A DNA stretch of 64,000 nt from Actinomadura sp. NBRC 104412 (lineage in GTDB: Bacteria > Actinomycetota > Actinomycetes > Streptosporangiales > Streptosporangiaceae). The notes under the pieces were generated by a model. That model was not told the DNA's origin and searched no databases. It was given only the letters and a program-made list of their open reading frames with translations. The first letter of the stretch is position 1. The number at the start of each line of letters is the position of its first letter. Below are positions 7,732 through 15,910 of the stretch, one piece after another. The stretch covers positions 62,001 through 126,000 of the forward strand of contig NZ_BSTM01000015.1 in the NCBI RefSeq assembly GCF_030269515.1, in the 5' to 3' direction. A program made the translations under genes and the position numbers.

Positions 7732-8557
7732 GCCAGGCGTGCCTGACCTGGAGCTCGATCCCGGCCGGGCCGCGCAGCGTGGTGTCGTCCAGGCGCGTCG
7801 CCCCCGCCTTGACCAGGTCGTCCAGGGTCGCCCCCGGGATCGTCGGACGCGAACACCAGGCGGCGCAGGCCGAGCGGGGACGCGGTGCGGTCCGCCGCCT
7901 CCACGCCGCGGAACGACATGATCTCCAGCCGGGCGGGCGGGTGGCCGCGCGCGACCAGGAACGTCAGCCGCAGCGCCGCGCCCTCCGGCATGCCGGTCAT
8001 CCGGTCGAACGGGTCGCCCGACATCTCGCCCTCGAACAGGACCTCCAGGCCGCCCGCCCCGGTGAAGAAGGCGACGGCCGCGTCATGGTCGTCCGGGACG
8101 AGCACGGCGGTGTGCAACTCGCCGTGCAGGCGCCGCGCGTCGCGTTCGAGAGCGGGGCTCGGACGGTGCGCGGCGCCAGCCCGCGGAATCGTCCACCAGA
8201 CGCCGTCCGCGCCCAGCGCGACGAACTCGCTGAGCGTCGCGGCACCGTAGGGGTAGGTCACGCGGTCGCGGGACGTGCCGCCCGCGGCGTCGATCGCGGC
8301 GGCGGTCCGCTCCAGGTCGCGGGAGTAGATGCCGAGCAGCCGCGGCCCGATGTCCCAGATCCGGGGGCCGGGGTCGCGGGGGCGCCGGGCGCGGCGGCGA
8401 GCCGGAGCCGGCCGGTCGGCGATCCCGCGACGCCCAGCAGCGCGCCGCCCGCGTCCCGTTCGAGGACGTCCAGGCCGAACGCCCGGGTGTGGAAGTCGAT
8501 GGACGCGGCCGGATCGCAGGTGGCGACCACGGCCTCGATGACCGCTCCGAGCGGCAT
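7615..8557 (-). pseudogene. VOC/glyoxalase-fold protein broken by two frameshifts
   Basis: ATG 8557 with GGAGG upstream. The first frame reads LGAVIEAVVATCDPAASIDF and AFGLDVLERDAGGALLGVAG, a VOC beta-alpha-beta module. Inside a C-rich run near 8370-8395 the reading moves frame and continues RIWDIGPRLLGIYSRDLERT to LRRLVFASDDPG. Near 7830 an extra G moves it again to ATLDDLVKAGATRLDDTTLR and GPAGIELQVRHA. Two VOC modules make up the protein, as in extradiol dioxygenases and isomerases. Both shifts lie in G/C runs, so sequencing error is a real alternative. The 3' end overlaps the ALDH remnant on the opposite strand. Confidence 0.6.
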
Positions 8558-8638
8558 GGGCAACCTCCGAGTACGCGCCGGGTCCTTGCGCCCGCCCCGC
8601 ACGGACGAGCACCATGAACCGACCATACTGAAACACAG

Positions 8639-8653
8639 TTCCTCATTGCGGAA
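8639..8653. promoter_or_regulatory. TTCCG-N5-CGGAA box 4
   Basis: TTCCTCATTGCGGAA, with one mismatch to the pattern; the palindrome extends one base each side (GTTCC...GGAAC). It sits in the divergent gap between the VOC gene and the FAD oxidoreductase gene, 13 bases before the latter's ATG. Confidence 0.45.
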
Positions 8654-8666
8654 CATAGAGGGTGAC

Positions 8667-10106
8667 ATGCGCCGAACCCAGCGGTACGACCTCGTCATCA
8701 TCGGAGCCGGCACCGGGGGCATCCCCTGCGCGATCGAGGCCGCGGCGCTCGGCGCCCGCGTGCTGCTGGTCGAGAAGGACTCCAGGATCGGCGGCACCCT
8801 GCACACCCACCGGCGGCCACATGTCGGCGGCGGGCACCAGGCGCCAGCGCGAGCGCGGCATCGAGGACTCCGTCGAGGCGCACCTGGCCGACATCGAGCG
8901 GATCAGCGGCGGCACCGCCCGCGCCGACCTGGTCGAGCTCGCCGCCCGCCACGCGCCCGAGACCATCGAATGGCTGGCCGACCAGGGCTTCGAGTTCGCA
9001 CCCGAGACGCCCCGGCTCGTCTACGGCCACGAGCCCTACGGCGTCCCCCGCACCTACTACGGCAAGGACGCCGGGCTGTCGATCCTCGCCGTCCTCAAGC
9101 GCCTGCTGGACGAGCAGATCGCGGCGGGACGGGTCGAGCTGTGGCAGCGCAGCACCGCCTTCTCCCTCACCGAGGCTTCCAGTGAGTCCCCCCGCGTCGG
9201 CGTCCTCCGCTCGGGCGTGGACGAGGTCGAGGTGTCGGCCCCGGCGATCGTGCTCGCCACCGGCGGCTTCGCGTCGGACGCCGACCTGTTCCGGGAGCTG
9301 GAAGGCGGAACGCTGGTCAGCGCCGCGCATCCCACGTCCACCGGCGACGGCCTGGTCATCGCGCGGGAGGCGGGCGCGGCGATCGCCGGGCAGGGCCAGT
9401 ATCTGCCGACCTTCGGCGGCCTCCCCCACCCCACGACGCCCGGCAAGGCGTTCTTCGAGGAGCGCCCCCTGCTCGTCGCCACCGAACGCCTCCCCTGGGA
9501 GATCTACGTCGACCGGCACGGACTCCGCTTCGTCGCCGAGGACGAGCCGAGCATCGACACCAAGGAACGCAGGCTCGCCACGTCCACGGAGGGGACCTTC
9601 TGGACCGTCTTCGACGACAGGGCCCGGCGCAACTCCGTCCCCATGGTCGTCGGCTGGAGCCCCGAGGACGTCCTGTCCAAGGCGGGCGTCCGCGCCGACG
9701 TTCACAAGGCCGACACGCTTCCCGAACTGGCCGCGCTGGCCGGCATCGACCCGGACGGCCTCACCGCCACCGTGGCGCGTTACAACACGGCCGTCGCCGA
9801 GGGACGGGACCCGGAGTTTGGCCGCACCCACCTACCCGCGCCCATCGCCGAGCCGCCTTTTTCGCCATGGAGAACCACGCCATCACCCTGGTCACCTTCG
9901 CCGGGCTGGACGTCGACGAGCACCTCCGCGTCCGCCGCACCGACGGCACCCCCATGGCGGGCGTGTACGCCCTGGGCGAGGTGATCGGCGCCGCCGCCAC
10001 CTGCGGGAACAGCTTCTGCGGCGGCATGCTCGTCACCCCCGCCCTCACCTTCGGCCGCCTCCTGGGCCGCCGCCTGGCACGTGCTCACTCCCCGTCCGCC
10101 GGCTGA
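8667..10106 (+). pseudogene. FAD-dependent oxidoreductase (fumarate reductase/ketosteroid dehydrogenase type) with two frameshifts
   Basis: ATG 8667 after GAGGGTG. The FAD dinucleotide fold is clear (YDLVIIGAGTGGIPCAIEAA, then VLLVEKDSRIGG). Near 8805 one extra C shifts the frame; the reading resumes as GGHMSAAGTRRQRERGIEDS and runs to IVLATGGFASDADLF and beyond. Near 9858 one C appears missing (GAGCCGCCTTTTTC), and the end reads MENHAITLVTFAGLDV to CGNSFCGGMLVTPALTFGR. Apart from these two single-base changes the approximately 479-residue protein is complete, so it could be a fresh pseudogene or two base-calling errors. It would use a soluble flavin to desaturate or reduce a ring substrate. 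Confidence 0.7.
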
Positions 10107-10139
10107 CGGCCCGCACCGGCCGGCCCAGGGCCGGACGCG

Positions 10140-10337
10140 GCGGCTCCAGCCGCGCCTCCGGCATCCTGGCGGTACGGAACGAGGCGACCCGCTGCGCCGC
10201 ACGGACCTCGACGGCCATCCGCGCCGGTTCCCCGGGTGACTGCCGCGCCCCGTGCAGCACCTTGACCGCCACCCGGGTCCCGTCCGGCCCGTAGGCGTCG
10301 TAGACCACGCCCCGGCGGCCAGTCGGCCCGACGTGCG
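10140..10337 (-). pseudogene. Ser/Thr protein kinase N-lobe fragment
   Basis: On the minus strand the reading VGPTGRRGVVYDAYG, then DGTRVAVKVLHGA, then EVRAAQRVASFRTARM matches the glycine-rich loop, the beta-3 lysine (VAVKVL) and the following helix of actinomycete Hanks-type kinases. The catalytic lobe is missing and no suitable start is present. It lies between the FAD oxidoreductase remnant and the iron transporter, and looks like a leftover of a rearrangement. Confidence 0.55.
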
Positions 10338-10389
10338 GAAACCACCCGCGGTTTGGAGACGAGGCGCCTCGGCCTGGAAAAGGGCGTTG

Positions 10390-11361
10390 TCAGACTTTGG
10401 CGAGGGGCGTCACGTACGTCCGGACGTCGTCGAGGATCTTTCCGGCGGCCGTGACACCGATGCCGGTCATCCAGATCTCGTCGTCCACGACCTTGACGTG
10501 CCCGTCCTTCACGGCGCCCAGCTTCTTCCACAGCGGGCCGGCGGTCACCGTCGACAGCCGCTCGGCGGCCTTCTGCCCGAACGCGCTGACGAAGATGAAG
10601 TCGCCGTCGACCTGGTCGATCCGTTCCGGGCTGATCGGGGCGAACCTGCGGTCGTCCCTGCCCTCCAGCAGTTGGGCCTTCGGGCGTCCCAGGCCGATGT
10701 CGTTCAGCACGATCCCGGCGAACGACTCGGGCCCGTACTGGCGGATCTCATCGGGGCGGAAGCGGATGAGGCTGATCTTCAACGCGGCCGGGTCGCCGAG
10801 CTGCCGGCCCAGTTGCTTGGCCTGTGCCTCGTACTGCTGGAGCTTCTGCCGGCCCTCGTCCTTCTTGCCGACCGCCTCGGCGTCGAGCTGGAAGTTCTCC
10901 TTCCAGGTGATCCCGACCCTCTCGGTGAACACCGTGGGGGCGATCTTCGCGAGTTCGGCGTAGAACTTCTCCTGGCGGAACTTCGACCCCAGGATCAGGT
11001 CGGGCTTGAGCGCGGCGATCGCCTCCAGGTCGGGCTGTTGGAGCGTGCCAACGGACTTCACCTTGGCGAACTCGGGGCCCAGGTACTTGGGCATGCCGGA
11101 CGCCTGGTCCGGCAGCGCGGCGCCGACCGGGGTGAGCCCGAGGGTGTAGAGGCTGTCCAGCTTGTCCTGGTCAAGGACCACGATGCGCTTCGGGTGCTCG
11201 GGCACCCGGGTCTCGCCCATGGCGTGCTTGACAGGACGGGTCGGTCCGTCGGCCGTGTCGGCGCCGCCGCCTCCGCACGCGGTCAAGGCGAGCCCGCTCG
11301 TCACCGCGATGGCCAACGTCATGCCAAGCCGTCGCGTGAGTGAAGGGAATATCACAGTCAT
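10390..11361 (-). CDS. iron-siderophore ABC transporter substrate-binding lipoprotein
   Basis: 323 residues with a lipoprotein signal: RR-containing start, hydrophobic stretch, lipobox LTAC around residue 28. The mature part has the FecB/FhuD pattern: HPKRIVVLDQDKLDSLYTLG, then QPDLEAIAALKPDLILGS, and a C-terminal DGHVKVVDDEIWMTGIGV. It should be anchored outside the membrane and capture a ferric siderophore. It is the last gene of a leftward set with its ATPase and two permeases, all downstream of an iron box. Confidence 0.9.
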   Translation of the reverse strand: MTVIFPSLTRRLGMTLAIAVTSGLALTACGGGGADTADGPTRPVKHAMGETRVPEHPKRIVVLDQDKLDSLYTLGLTPVGAALPDQASGMPKYLGPEFAKVKSVGTLQQPDLEAIAALKPDLILGSKFRQEKFYAELAKIAPTVFTERVGITWKENFQLDAEAVGKKDEGRQKLQQYEAQAKQLGRQLGDPAALKISLIRFRPDEIRQYGPESFAGIVLNDIGLGRPKAQLLEGRDDRRFAPISPERIDQVDGDFIFVSAFGQKAAERLSTVTAGPLWKKLGAVKDGHVKVVDDEIWMTGIGVTAAGKILDDVRTYVTPLAKV

Positions 11362-11376
11362 CCTCCGTCTGTCCTG

Positions 11377-12207
11377 TTATGCCGGAGCGTCCGGCACCAC
11401 CATCGGCGCCCCTGTGGCGGGGCAGGGCACCACGACGCCGGCCAGGCCGAACACGTCGGCCAGGCACTCGGCGTTCATCACCTCGGCAGGGGTGCCCTGG
11501 TCCACCACCCGCCCGGCCTTCATGACGACGAGATGGTCGGCGTAGCGGCACGCCTGGTTGAGGTCGTGCAGTACGGCGATCACCGTTCGGCCGCCGTCCC
11601 GGTTCAGCCGCCGCAGCAGATCGAGCACCTCGATCTGGTGGGCGAGGTCCAGGTAGGTGGTCGGTTCGTCGAGAAGGAGCGCGTCGGTGTCCTGCGCGAG
11701 CGTCATGGCGATCCACACCCGCTGCCGCTGCCCGCCCGACAGGGCGTCCACGGCCCTGTCCCGCAGGTCGGTCAGGCCGGTGAGGGCCAGCGCGAGCTCG
11801 ACCGCCGCCGAGTCCTGCGTACTCCACTGCCGGAACCAGCGCTGGTACGGCTGCCGTCCGCGCGCCACCAGGTCGGCCACGCTGATCCCCTCCGGGATGA
11901 CCGGACTCTGCGGGAGCACGCTCATCCGGCGGGCCAGCTCGCGGGTGGGGAGGCCGTGCACGTCGGCGCCGTCGATGAGCGCGGCGCCGTGGCGCGGGGA
12001 CAGCAACCGCGCGAGGGTCCGCAGCAGCGTGGACTTCCCGCACGCGTTCGGGCCGATGACCACGGTGAACGCACCGGCCGGGAGCTCCAGGTCCAGGCCC
12101 TCGATGACGAGCCGGTCGCCGTATCCGACGCTGAGGTCGCGGGCGGCCAGCCGTACGGGGTCGCGTGCCTCCGTCCTGGTCTCGGTCCGGACGTCATCGG
12201 TCGTCAT
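11377..12207 (-). CDS. iron-siderophore ABC transporter ATPase (FecE/FepC-like)
   Basis: 276 residues from ATG 12207, which overlaps the permease stop as ATGA. Walker A GPNACGKSTLLRTL, signature LSGGQRQRVWIAM, Walker B DALLLDEPTTYLD and the switch histidine (AVLHDLNQ) are all present. LSPRHGAALIDGADVHGL and the RWF...STQD segment are typical of FecE-type ATPases. It energises import by the two FecCD permeases next to it. Confidence 0.93.
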   Translation of the reverse strand: MTTDDVRTETRTEARDPVRLAARDLSVGYGDRLVIEGLDLELPAGAFTVVIGPNACGKSTLLRTLARLLSPRHGAALIDGADVHGLPTRELARRMSVLPQSPVIPEGISVADLVARGRQPYQRWFRQWSTQDSAAVELALALTGLTDLRDRAVDALSGGQRQRVWIAMTLAQDTDALLLDEPTTYLDLAHQIEVLDLLRRLNRDGGRTVIAVLHDLNQACRYADHLVVMKAGRVVDQGTPAEVMNAECLADVFGLAGVVVPCPATGAPMVVPDAPA

Positions 12208-13235
12208 CGGGTCCTCCGCAGGAGCAGCCAGAGCAGATAGGGGCCGCCGAGGACGGCGGTCAGCACGCCGACGGGAAGCTGGACGGGCGCGAACGCGGTA
12301 CGTGCGACGAGGTCCGCGAGCACCGTCAGCAGCGCTCCGGTGACCGCGGCACAGGCCAGTGGCGGACGCTCGGCACGGACGGTGCGCCGGGCGAGCTGGC
12401 CCGCGGCCAGGGCCACGAAGTCGACGGCGCCCGCCTGCGAGATGGCCAGCGCGGCGAGCAGCACCGCGATCGCGCCCAGCGCGAGACGCCGCCGCTCCAC
12501 ACGGACGCCCAGGCCGCGGGCCACGTCGTCGTCCAGTCCCGTGGTGCCCGTCGCCCGGCCCGCCCACAGCAGGGCCGGCAGCAGCACGACCAGCGGGACC
12601 AGCAGGACGCGGGCCTCGTCGTATCCCGTCCCCGCCAGGCTGCCCGCCAGGAAGATCTGCGCCCGTTGCCCGTCGATCGGGTCGGCCCCGACGATGAAGA
12701 CCTCGGTGAGCGCCTTCGCCGCCATGGCGACGGCGATGCCGCACAGGACGAAACGCTCCGCGGCCAACCCGTACCGCAGCGACACCAGGAACACCACGAC
12801 GGCCGCCCCGAGCCCGCCCAGCAGCGCGAGCGGCCCCAGCCAGGCGGCGCCCACACCCGCGCTGACCGCGATGGTGGCCGCGAGACCGGCGCCCTGGCTG
12901 ATGCCGACGACGTCCGGGCTGGCCAGAGGGTTGCGCGCGATGGACTGGAGGAGCGCCCCGGACAGTCCGAACAGGGTCCCGACGGCGAGCGCCACCACGA
13001 GGCGGGGCAGCCGCAGGTTCTGGACGACGACGGTGAAGGGGCCGTCGCCCGCGAGCGCGCGGATGACCTCGCCCGGCGCGATGTACGTGCTGCCGACACC
13101 GAGCGAGAGCACCGCCGCGGCCGCGGTGAGCACGGTCAGGACGAGGAACACGACGGCCGCGCGGTGGCGCAGCACGAAGGTCATCGGGCCGGCGGCCAGG
13201 ACGGTGCTGCCCGCCGCCGGATAGGCCGTTCTCAC
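12204..13235 (-). CDS. FecCD family iron-siderophore permease (second)
   Basis: 343 residues, multi-span (about 9-10 helices), with the FecCD hallmarks LRLPRLVVALAVGTLFGLSGA, QSIARNPLASPDVVGISQGAG and a C-terminal RTAFAPVQLPVGVLTAVLGG. It overlaps both neighbours by 4 bases, so the permeases and ATPase are coupled. It forms the membrane channel with the permease at 13232. Confidence 0.92.
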   Translation of the reverse strand: MRTAYPAAGSTVLAAGPMTFVLRHRAAVVFLVLTVLTAAAAVLSLGVGSTYIAPGEVIRALAGDGPFTVVVQNLRLPRLVVALAVGTLFGLSGALLQSIARNPLASPDVVGISQGAGLAATIAVSAGVGAAWLGPLALLGGLGAAVVVFLVSLRYGLAAERFVLCGIAVAMAAKALTEVFIVGADPIDGQRAQIFLAGSLAGTGYDEARVLLVPLVVLLPALLWAGRATGTTGLDDDVARGLGVRVERRRLALGAIAVLLAALAISQAGAVDFVALAAGQLARRTVRAERPPLACAAVTGALLTVLADLVARTAFAPVQLPVGVLTAVLGGPYLLWLLLRRTR

Positions 13236-14233
13236 GCGGTCACCGTCCGTCCGCGACGGACCAGCAGGATCAACAGCGGCGCGCCGATGAGGGCGGTGAC
13301 GACCCCGGCCTTGACCTCGGCGGGCGGCACGACCACCCGGCCGATCACGTCCGCGGTGAGCAGGAGGGCGGGACCGAGCAGCAGCGAGACCGCCATCACC
13401 CAGCGGTGGGCGGCGCCGACCAGCCCGCGTGCCAGATGCGGCACGGCGAGCCCGACGAATCCGACCGGCCCGGCGGCGGCGACCGCGGCGCCGGCCAGCA
13501 CGACCGCCGCGACGGCGGCGACCATGCGCACCCTGTCCACATCGCGGCCGAGCCCCCGGGCGACGTCATCGCCCAGGGCGAGCGCGTCAAGGCCGCTCGC
13601 GACGCCGAAGGCCATCACGGCACCGGCGGCCACGAACGGCAGGACCCACAGCGCGACCTCGCCCGTCCGCCCCGCCAGGGACCCGACCGCCCAGAACCGG
13701 TACTGGTCGAAGGTCTGGGTGTTGAGGGTGAGAACGGCGATCACCACACCGGTCAGGGAGGCGTCCAGGCCCGCCCCGGCCAGCGCCAGCGTGACCGGGG
13801 AGGCCCCGTCCCGGGTGCGTGCCGCGACCGCGTAGACGAAGGCGCCCGCCAGCGCGGCGCCCGCGACGCCGAACCAGATGTAGGACCGCAGCGTGGTCAG
13901 CCCGAGAACGCTGATCGCCACGACCACGCCCAGCGAGGCGCCCGACGAGACACCCATGATCCGTGGATCGGCCAGCGGATTGCGCGTCAGCGCCTGCATC
14001 AGCACCCCCGCCACGGCCAGAGCGGCACCGGCGGCCACGCCGACGATCGTCCGGGGCACCCGCAGCGAACGCACGATCAAGGTCTCGTCGTCGTTGCCGG
14101 AATGCAGGAGGGCGTGCAGCACGTCGCCGGGCGCGATGCCCCGGCTGCCCGCCGCCAGGCTCGCCAGCGCCGCGGCCACCAGCAGCACGGCCGAACCCGT
14201 CAGCACGGCCAGCCGCTTGCGCGTCCCCGCCAC
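13232..14233 (-). CDS. FecCD family iron-siderophore permease (first)
   Basis: 333 residues from GTG 14233. A longer open frame reaches 14335, but that would put the start inside or upstream of the iron box at 14269-14287, so the GTG just downstream of the box is preferred. Hallmarks: VLHALLHSGNDDETLIVRSLRVPRT region, LMQALTRNPLADPRIMGVSS and GFVGLAVPHLARGLVGAAHR. First gene of the iron operon, presumably derepressed when iron is short. Confidence 0.9.
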   Translation of the reverse strand: MAGTRKRLAVLTGSAVLLVAAALASLAAGSRGIAPGDVLHALLHSGNDDETLIVRSLRVPRTIVGVAAGAALAVAGVLMQALTRNPLADPRIMGVSSGASLGVVVAISVLGLTTLRSYIWFGVAGAALAGAFVYAVAARTRDGASPVTLALAGAGLDASLTGVVIAVLTLNTQTFDQYRFWAVGSLAGRTGEVALWVLPFVAAGAVMAFGVASGLDALALGDDVARGLGRDVDRVRMVAAVAAVVLAGAAVAAAGPVGFVGLAVPHLARGLVGAAHRWVMAVSLLLGPALLLTADVIGRVVVPPAEVKAGVVTALIGAPLLILLVRRGRTVTA

Positions 14234-14268
14234 TCGCCACCTGCCGTTCCCCGATTCGACCAAACGAC

Positions 14269-14287
14269 TTAGGTTAGGCAGACCTAA
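14269..14287. promoter_or_regulatory. iron box (IdeR/DmdR/DtxR operator)
   Basis: TTAGGTTAGGCAGACCTAA differs at very few positions from the established actinobacterial iron-box consensus TTAGGTTAGGCTAACCTAA. It sits 36 bases before the first permease start. Known biology: the Fe(II)-loaded DtxR-family repressor binds here and shuts off siderophore uptake. Confidence 0.88.
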
Positions 14288-14400
14288 TCGCGGCGCGATC
14301 TTAGAGGACGATGGTCGTGTCCTACAAGTCCGCACATGTCACAGGCTGGACCGGGGTGTGGCGGGGTACCGATCAAGCCAGGGGCCTCGCACCCGGAAAA

Positions 14401-14414
14401 GGGACCTTCGGCCC
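14401..14414. promoter_or_regulatory. possible DosR/DevR-like box
   Basis: GGGACCTTCGGCCC is a near-palindrome with the GGGAC core of mycobacterial DosR boxes. It lies about 85 bases before the oxidoreductase gene that opens a dormancy-like gene group. The gap 14288-14498 holds the iron box side and this element; no gene was seen in it. One site alone is weak evidence. Confidence 0.3.
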
Positions 14415-14498
14415 TGGCCGGAGATCTGTGCGACGGGCAAGGTGGCTCCGGTCGTGTGCGTGGCCGTGTGGGGTGGTCCCGCGATGAGGAGGCGAGCG

Positions 14499-15323
14499 AT
14501 GCCCGGTGACGAGCGGTACCGGTCATGGGCGATGGCGGGGCGCGCGTACGAGGTCGTGTCCCGCCGATCCGCGGCACCGGGCGAGATGACGCTCACGCTG
14601 CGCCCTGACCACGGTCACACCGGTCATGCCGAGCCCGCCGTCGCGGCCCTTCCGGGGCAGTACTGGGTCCTCCGTACGGCCACCGGCATGCGCCTGCCGG
14701 TGGTGGGCGCCCACGCGCCCGAGGGTCCGCTGGAGCTCACCACGGTACGGGTGCCGTGCGGGCCCCCACCGGCCCAGGTGGGCGAGCGCGTCATGGTGCG
14801 CGGCCCGTTCGGCAGCGGCTGGGACCTGGAGATCGCGGCCGGCCGGACGGTGCTGTGCGTCGCCTGGGAGTCCCGGCTGGGACTGCTGAGATCGGCGGTG
14901 GACCAACTGGTCGCCTCCCACCCCCGGCACGCCGGCCTGCGGATCTGGGTGGGCGGGCGCACCCCTCCGGTGGCCTCGTCCCGCGCCGACCTGAACCGGT
15001 GGGCCCTGCACGGAGCGGACGTCACGGTCGTCTCCGGCGGCGATGTCGCGATGACCGAGGCCGCCCGCCGACTGGACTTCTCCCCGGAGGCCGGCGTGGC
15101 GCTGCTCGCCGGTCCTCTCCCCATGATGAACGCGACCGCCGAGGCGCTGGTCCGGCACGGCGTACCGGCGGGACGGATCCAGCTCGCCACCCATCGGCTC
15201 ATCCGGTGCACCAACGGGCGATGCGGCAACTGCCGGGTCAGGGACAAGGGCCACCCCCTCTTCGCCTGCCAGAACGGACCCGTGATCGGCTACGACCTGC
15301 TGACCGCGCCGTCACAGGGATAG
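14499..15323 (+). CDS. FAD/NAD(P)-binding oxidoreductase with C-terminal [2Fe-2S] site (PyrK/hydrogenase-gamma-like)
   Basis: 274 residues from ATG 14499, chosen for the GAGGAGGCGAG site; an ATG at 14484 is also in frame. A ferredoxin-reductase-like FAD barrel (LPGQYWVLRT, GERVMVRGPFGSGWDLE) is followed by a nucleotide-binding half (GVALLAGPLPMMNATAEALV) and a C-terminal cluster CTNGRCGNC with a later Cys in FACQNGP. That is the C-x4-C-x2-C-x(n)-C spacing of PyrK and of sulfhydrogenase/hydrogenase gamma subunits. It likely shuttles electrons between NAD(P)H and an unknown partner. No pyrD or hydrogenase gene is nearby. Confidence 0.75.
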   Translation: MPGDERYRSWAMAGRAYEVVSRRSAAPGEMTLTLRPDHGHTGHAEPAVAALPGQYWVLRTATGMRLPVVGAHAPEGPLELTTVRVPCGPPPAQVGERVMVRGPFGSGWDLEIAAGRTVLCVAWESRLGLLRSAVDQLVASHPRHAGLRIWVGGRTPPVASSRADLNRWALHGADVTVVSGGDVAMTEAARRLDFSPEAGVALLAGPLPMMNATAEALVRHGVPAGRIQLATHRLIRCTNGRCGNCRVRDKGHPLFACQNGPVIGYDLLTAPSQG

Positions 15324-15409
15324 CCCCCGCCCCGGGATCGGCCCGGCGTTACTCCGTGGATGCCACGGGAAGGGACCTCCCACGTGGAATCGCATAGAGG
15401 GGGGTCACG

Positions 15410-15814
15410 ATGAGTGTCCTGGAACGCTGGGAGCCGAGGCATCTGTTCCCTGATCTGTTCGACTGGCTGGACTCGGCACGTCCCGGCTTCAGCCAGGCCA
15501 TCCGGGTCGAGGACTACTCCGAGAACGGCACCTACGTCATCCGCGCCGAGCTTCCCGGCATGGACCCCGACAAGGACGTCGAGATCACCGTGTCCGAGGA
15601 CGTGCTGCACATTCACGCCGAAAGGCGCGAGGAGACGAAGGAACCCCGCCGCTCGGAGTTCCGTTACGGTTCCTTCGACCGGTCCCTGGTACTGCCCGCC
15701 AAGGTCAAGGCCGAGGACATCAAGGCGTCCTACGACAAAGGCGTCCTGACGGTGCGGGTTCCGATGCCACAGGACACCCAGAAGGAGCCCAAGCGGGTTC
15801 CCATCGAGAAATAG
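15410..15814 (+). CDS. Hsp20/alpha-crystallin small heat shock protein
   Basis: 134 residues. The alpha-crystallin domain runs from YVIRAELPGMDPDKDVEITV to DKGVLTVRVPMP, and includes RRSEFRYGSFDRSLVLPA. The C-terminal tail is short. It is an ATP-independent chaperone that holds unfolding proteins under stress or hypoxia. It follows the FAD oxidoreductase by 86 bases and ends at a strong hairpin. The gene set resembles the DosR regulon, in which an Hsp20 is a flagship member. Confidence 0.93.
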   Translation: MSVLERWEPRHLFPDLFDWLDSARPGFSQAIRVEDYSENGTYVIRAELPGMDPDKDVEITVSEDVLHIHAERREETKEPRRSEFRYGSFDRSLVLPAKVKAEDIKASYDKGVLTVRVPMPQDTQKEPKRVPIEK

Positions 15815-15842
15815 CGGCCGCCCCGCGTGGGTCGCGCCATCC

Positions 15843-15872
15843 GGGCACCGGGCCGTACCAGGCCCGGTGCCC
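15843..15872. terminator. perfect 12-bp hairpin, probable terminator
   Basis: GGGCACCGGGCC, a 6-base loop, then GGCCCGGTGCCC: a perfect 12-bp GC stem 29 bases after the Hsp20 stop. There is no T-run, as is common for actinomycete terminators. It separates Hsp20 from the NYN gene. Confidence 0.75.
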
Positions 15873-15910
15873 TTCACCCCTGCCCCCAGCCCCGGAACGA
15901 GGGACCCAGC

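Noticed and set aside
10386..10398. A fourth GTCAGACTTT box
   Set aside because: It coincides with the last codons and stop of the iron-binding lipoprotein gene, not with a promoter, so chance through coding constraint is likely.
10085..10531. Minus-strand frame spanning kinase scrap and lipoprotein end
   Set aside because: It mixes the wrong frame of the kinase fragment with antisense-like residues; the kinase reading is in another frame.
12165..13835. Very long plus-strand frame over the FecCD permeases
   Set aside because: Low-complexity Arg/Gln/His composition, opposite to two clear permeases; shadow frame.
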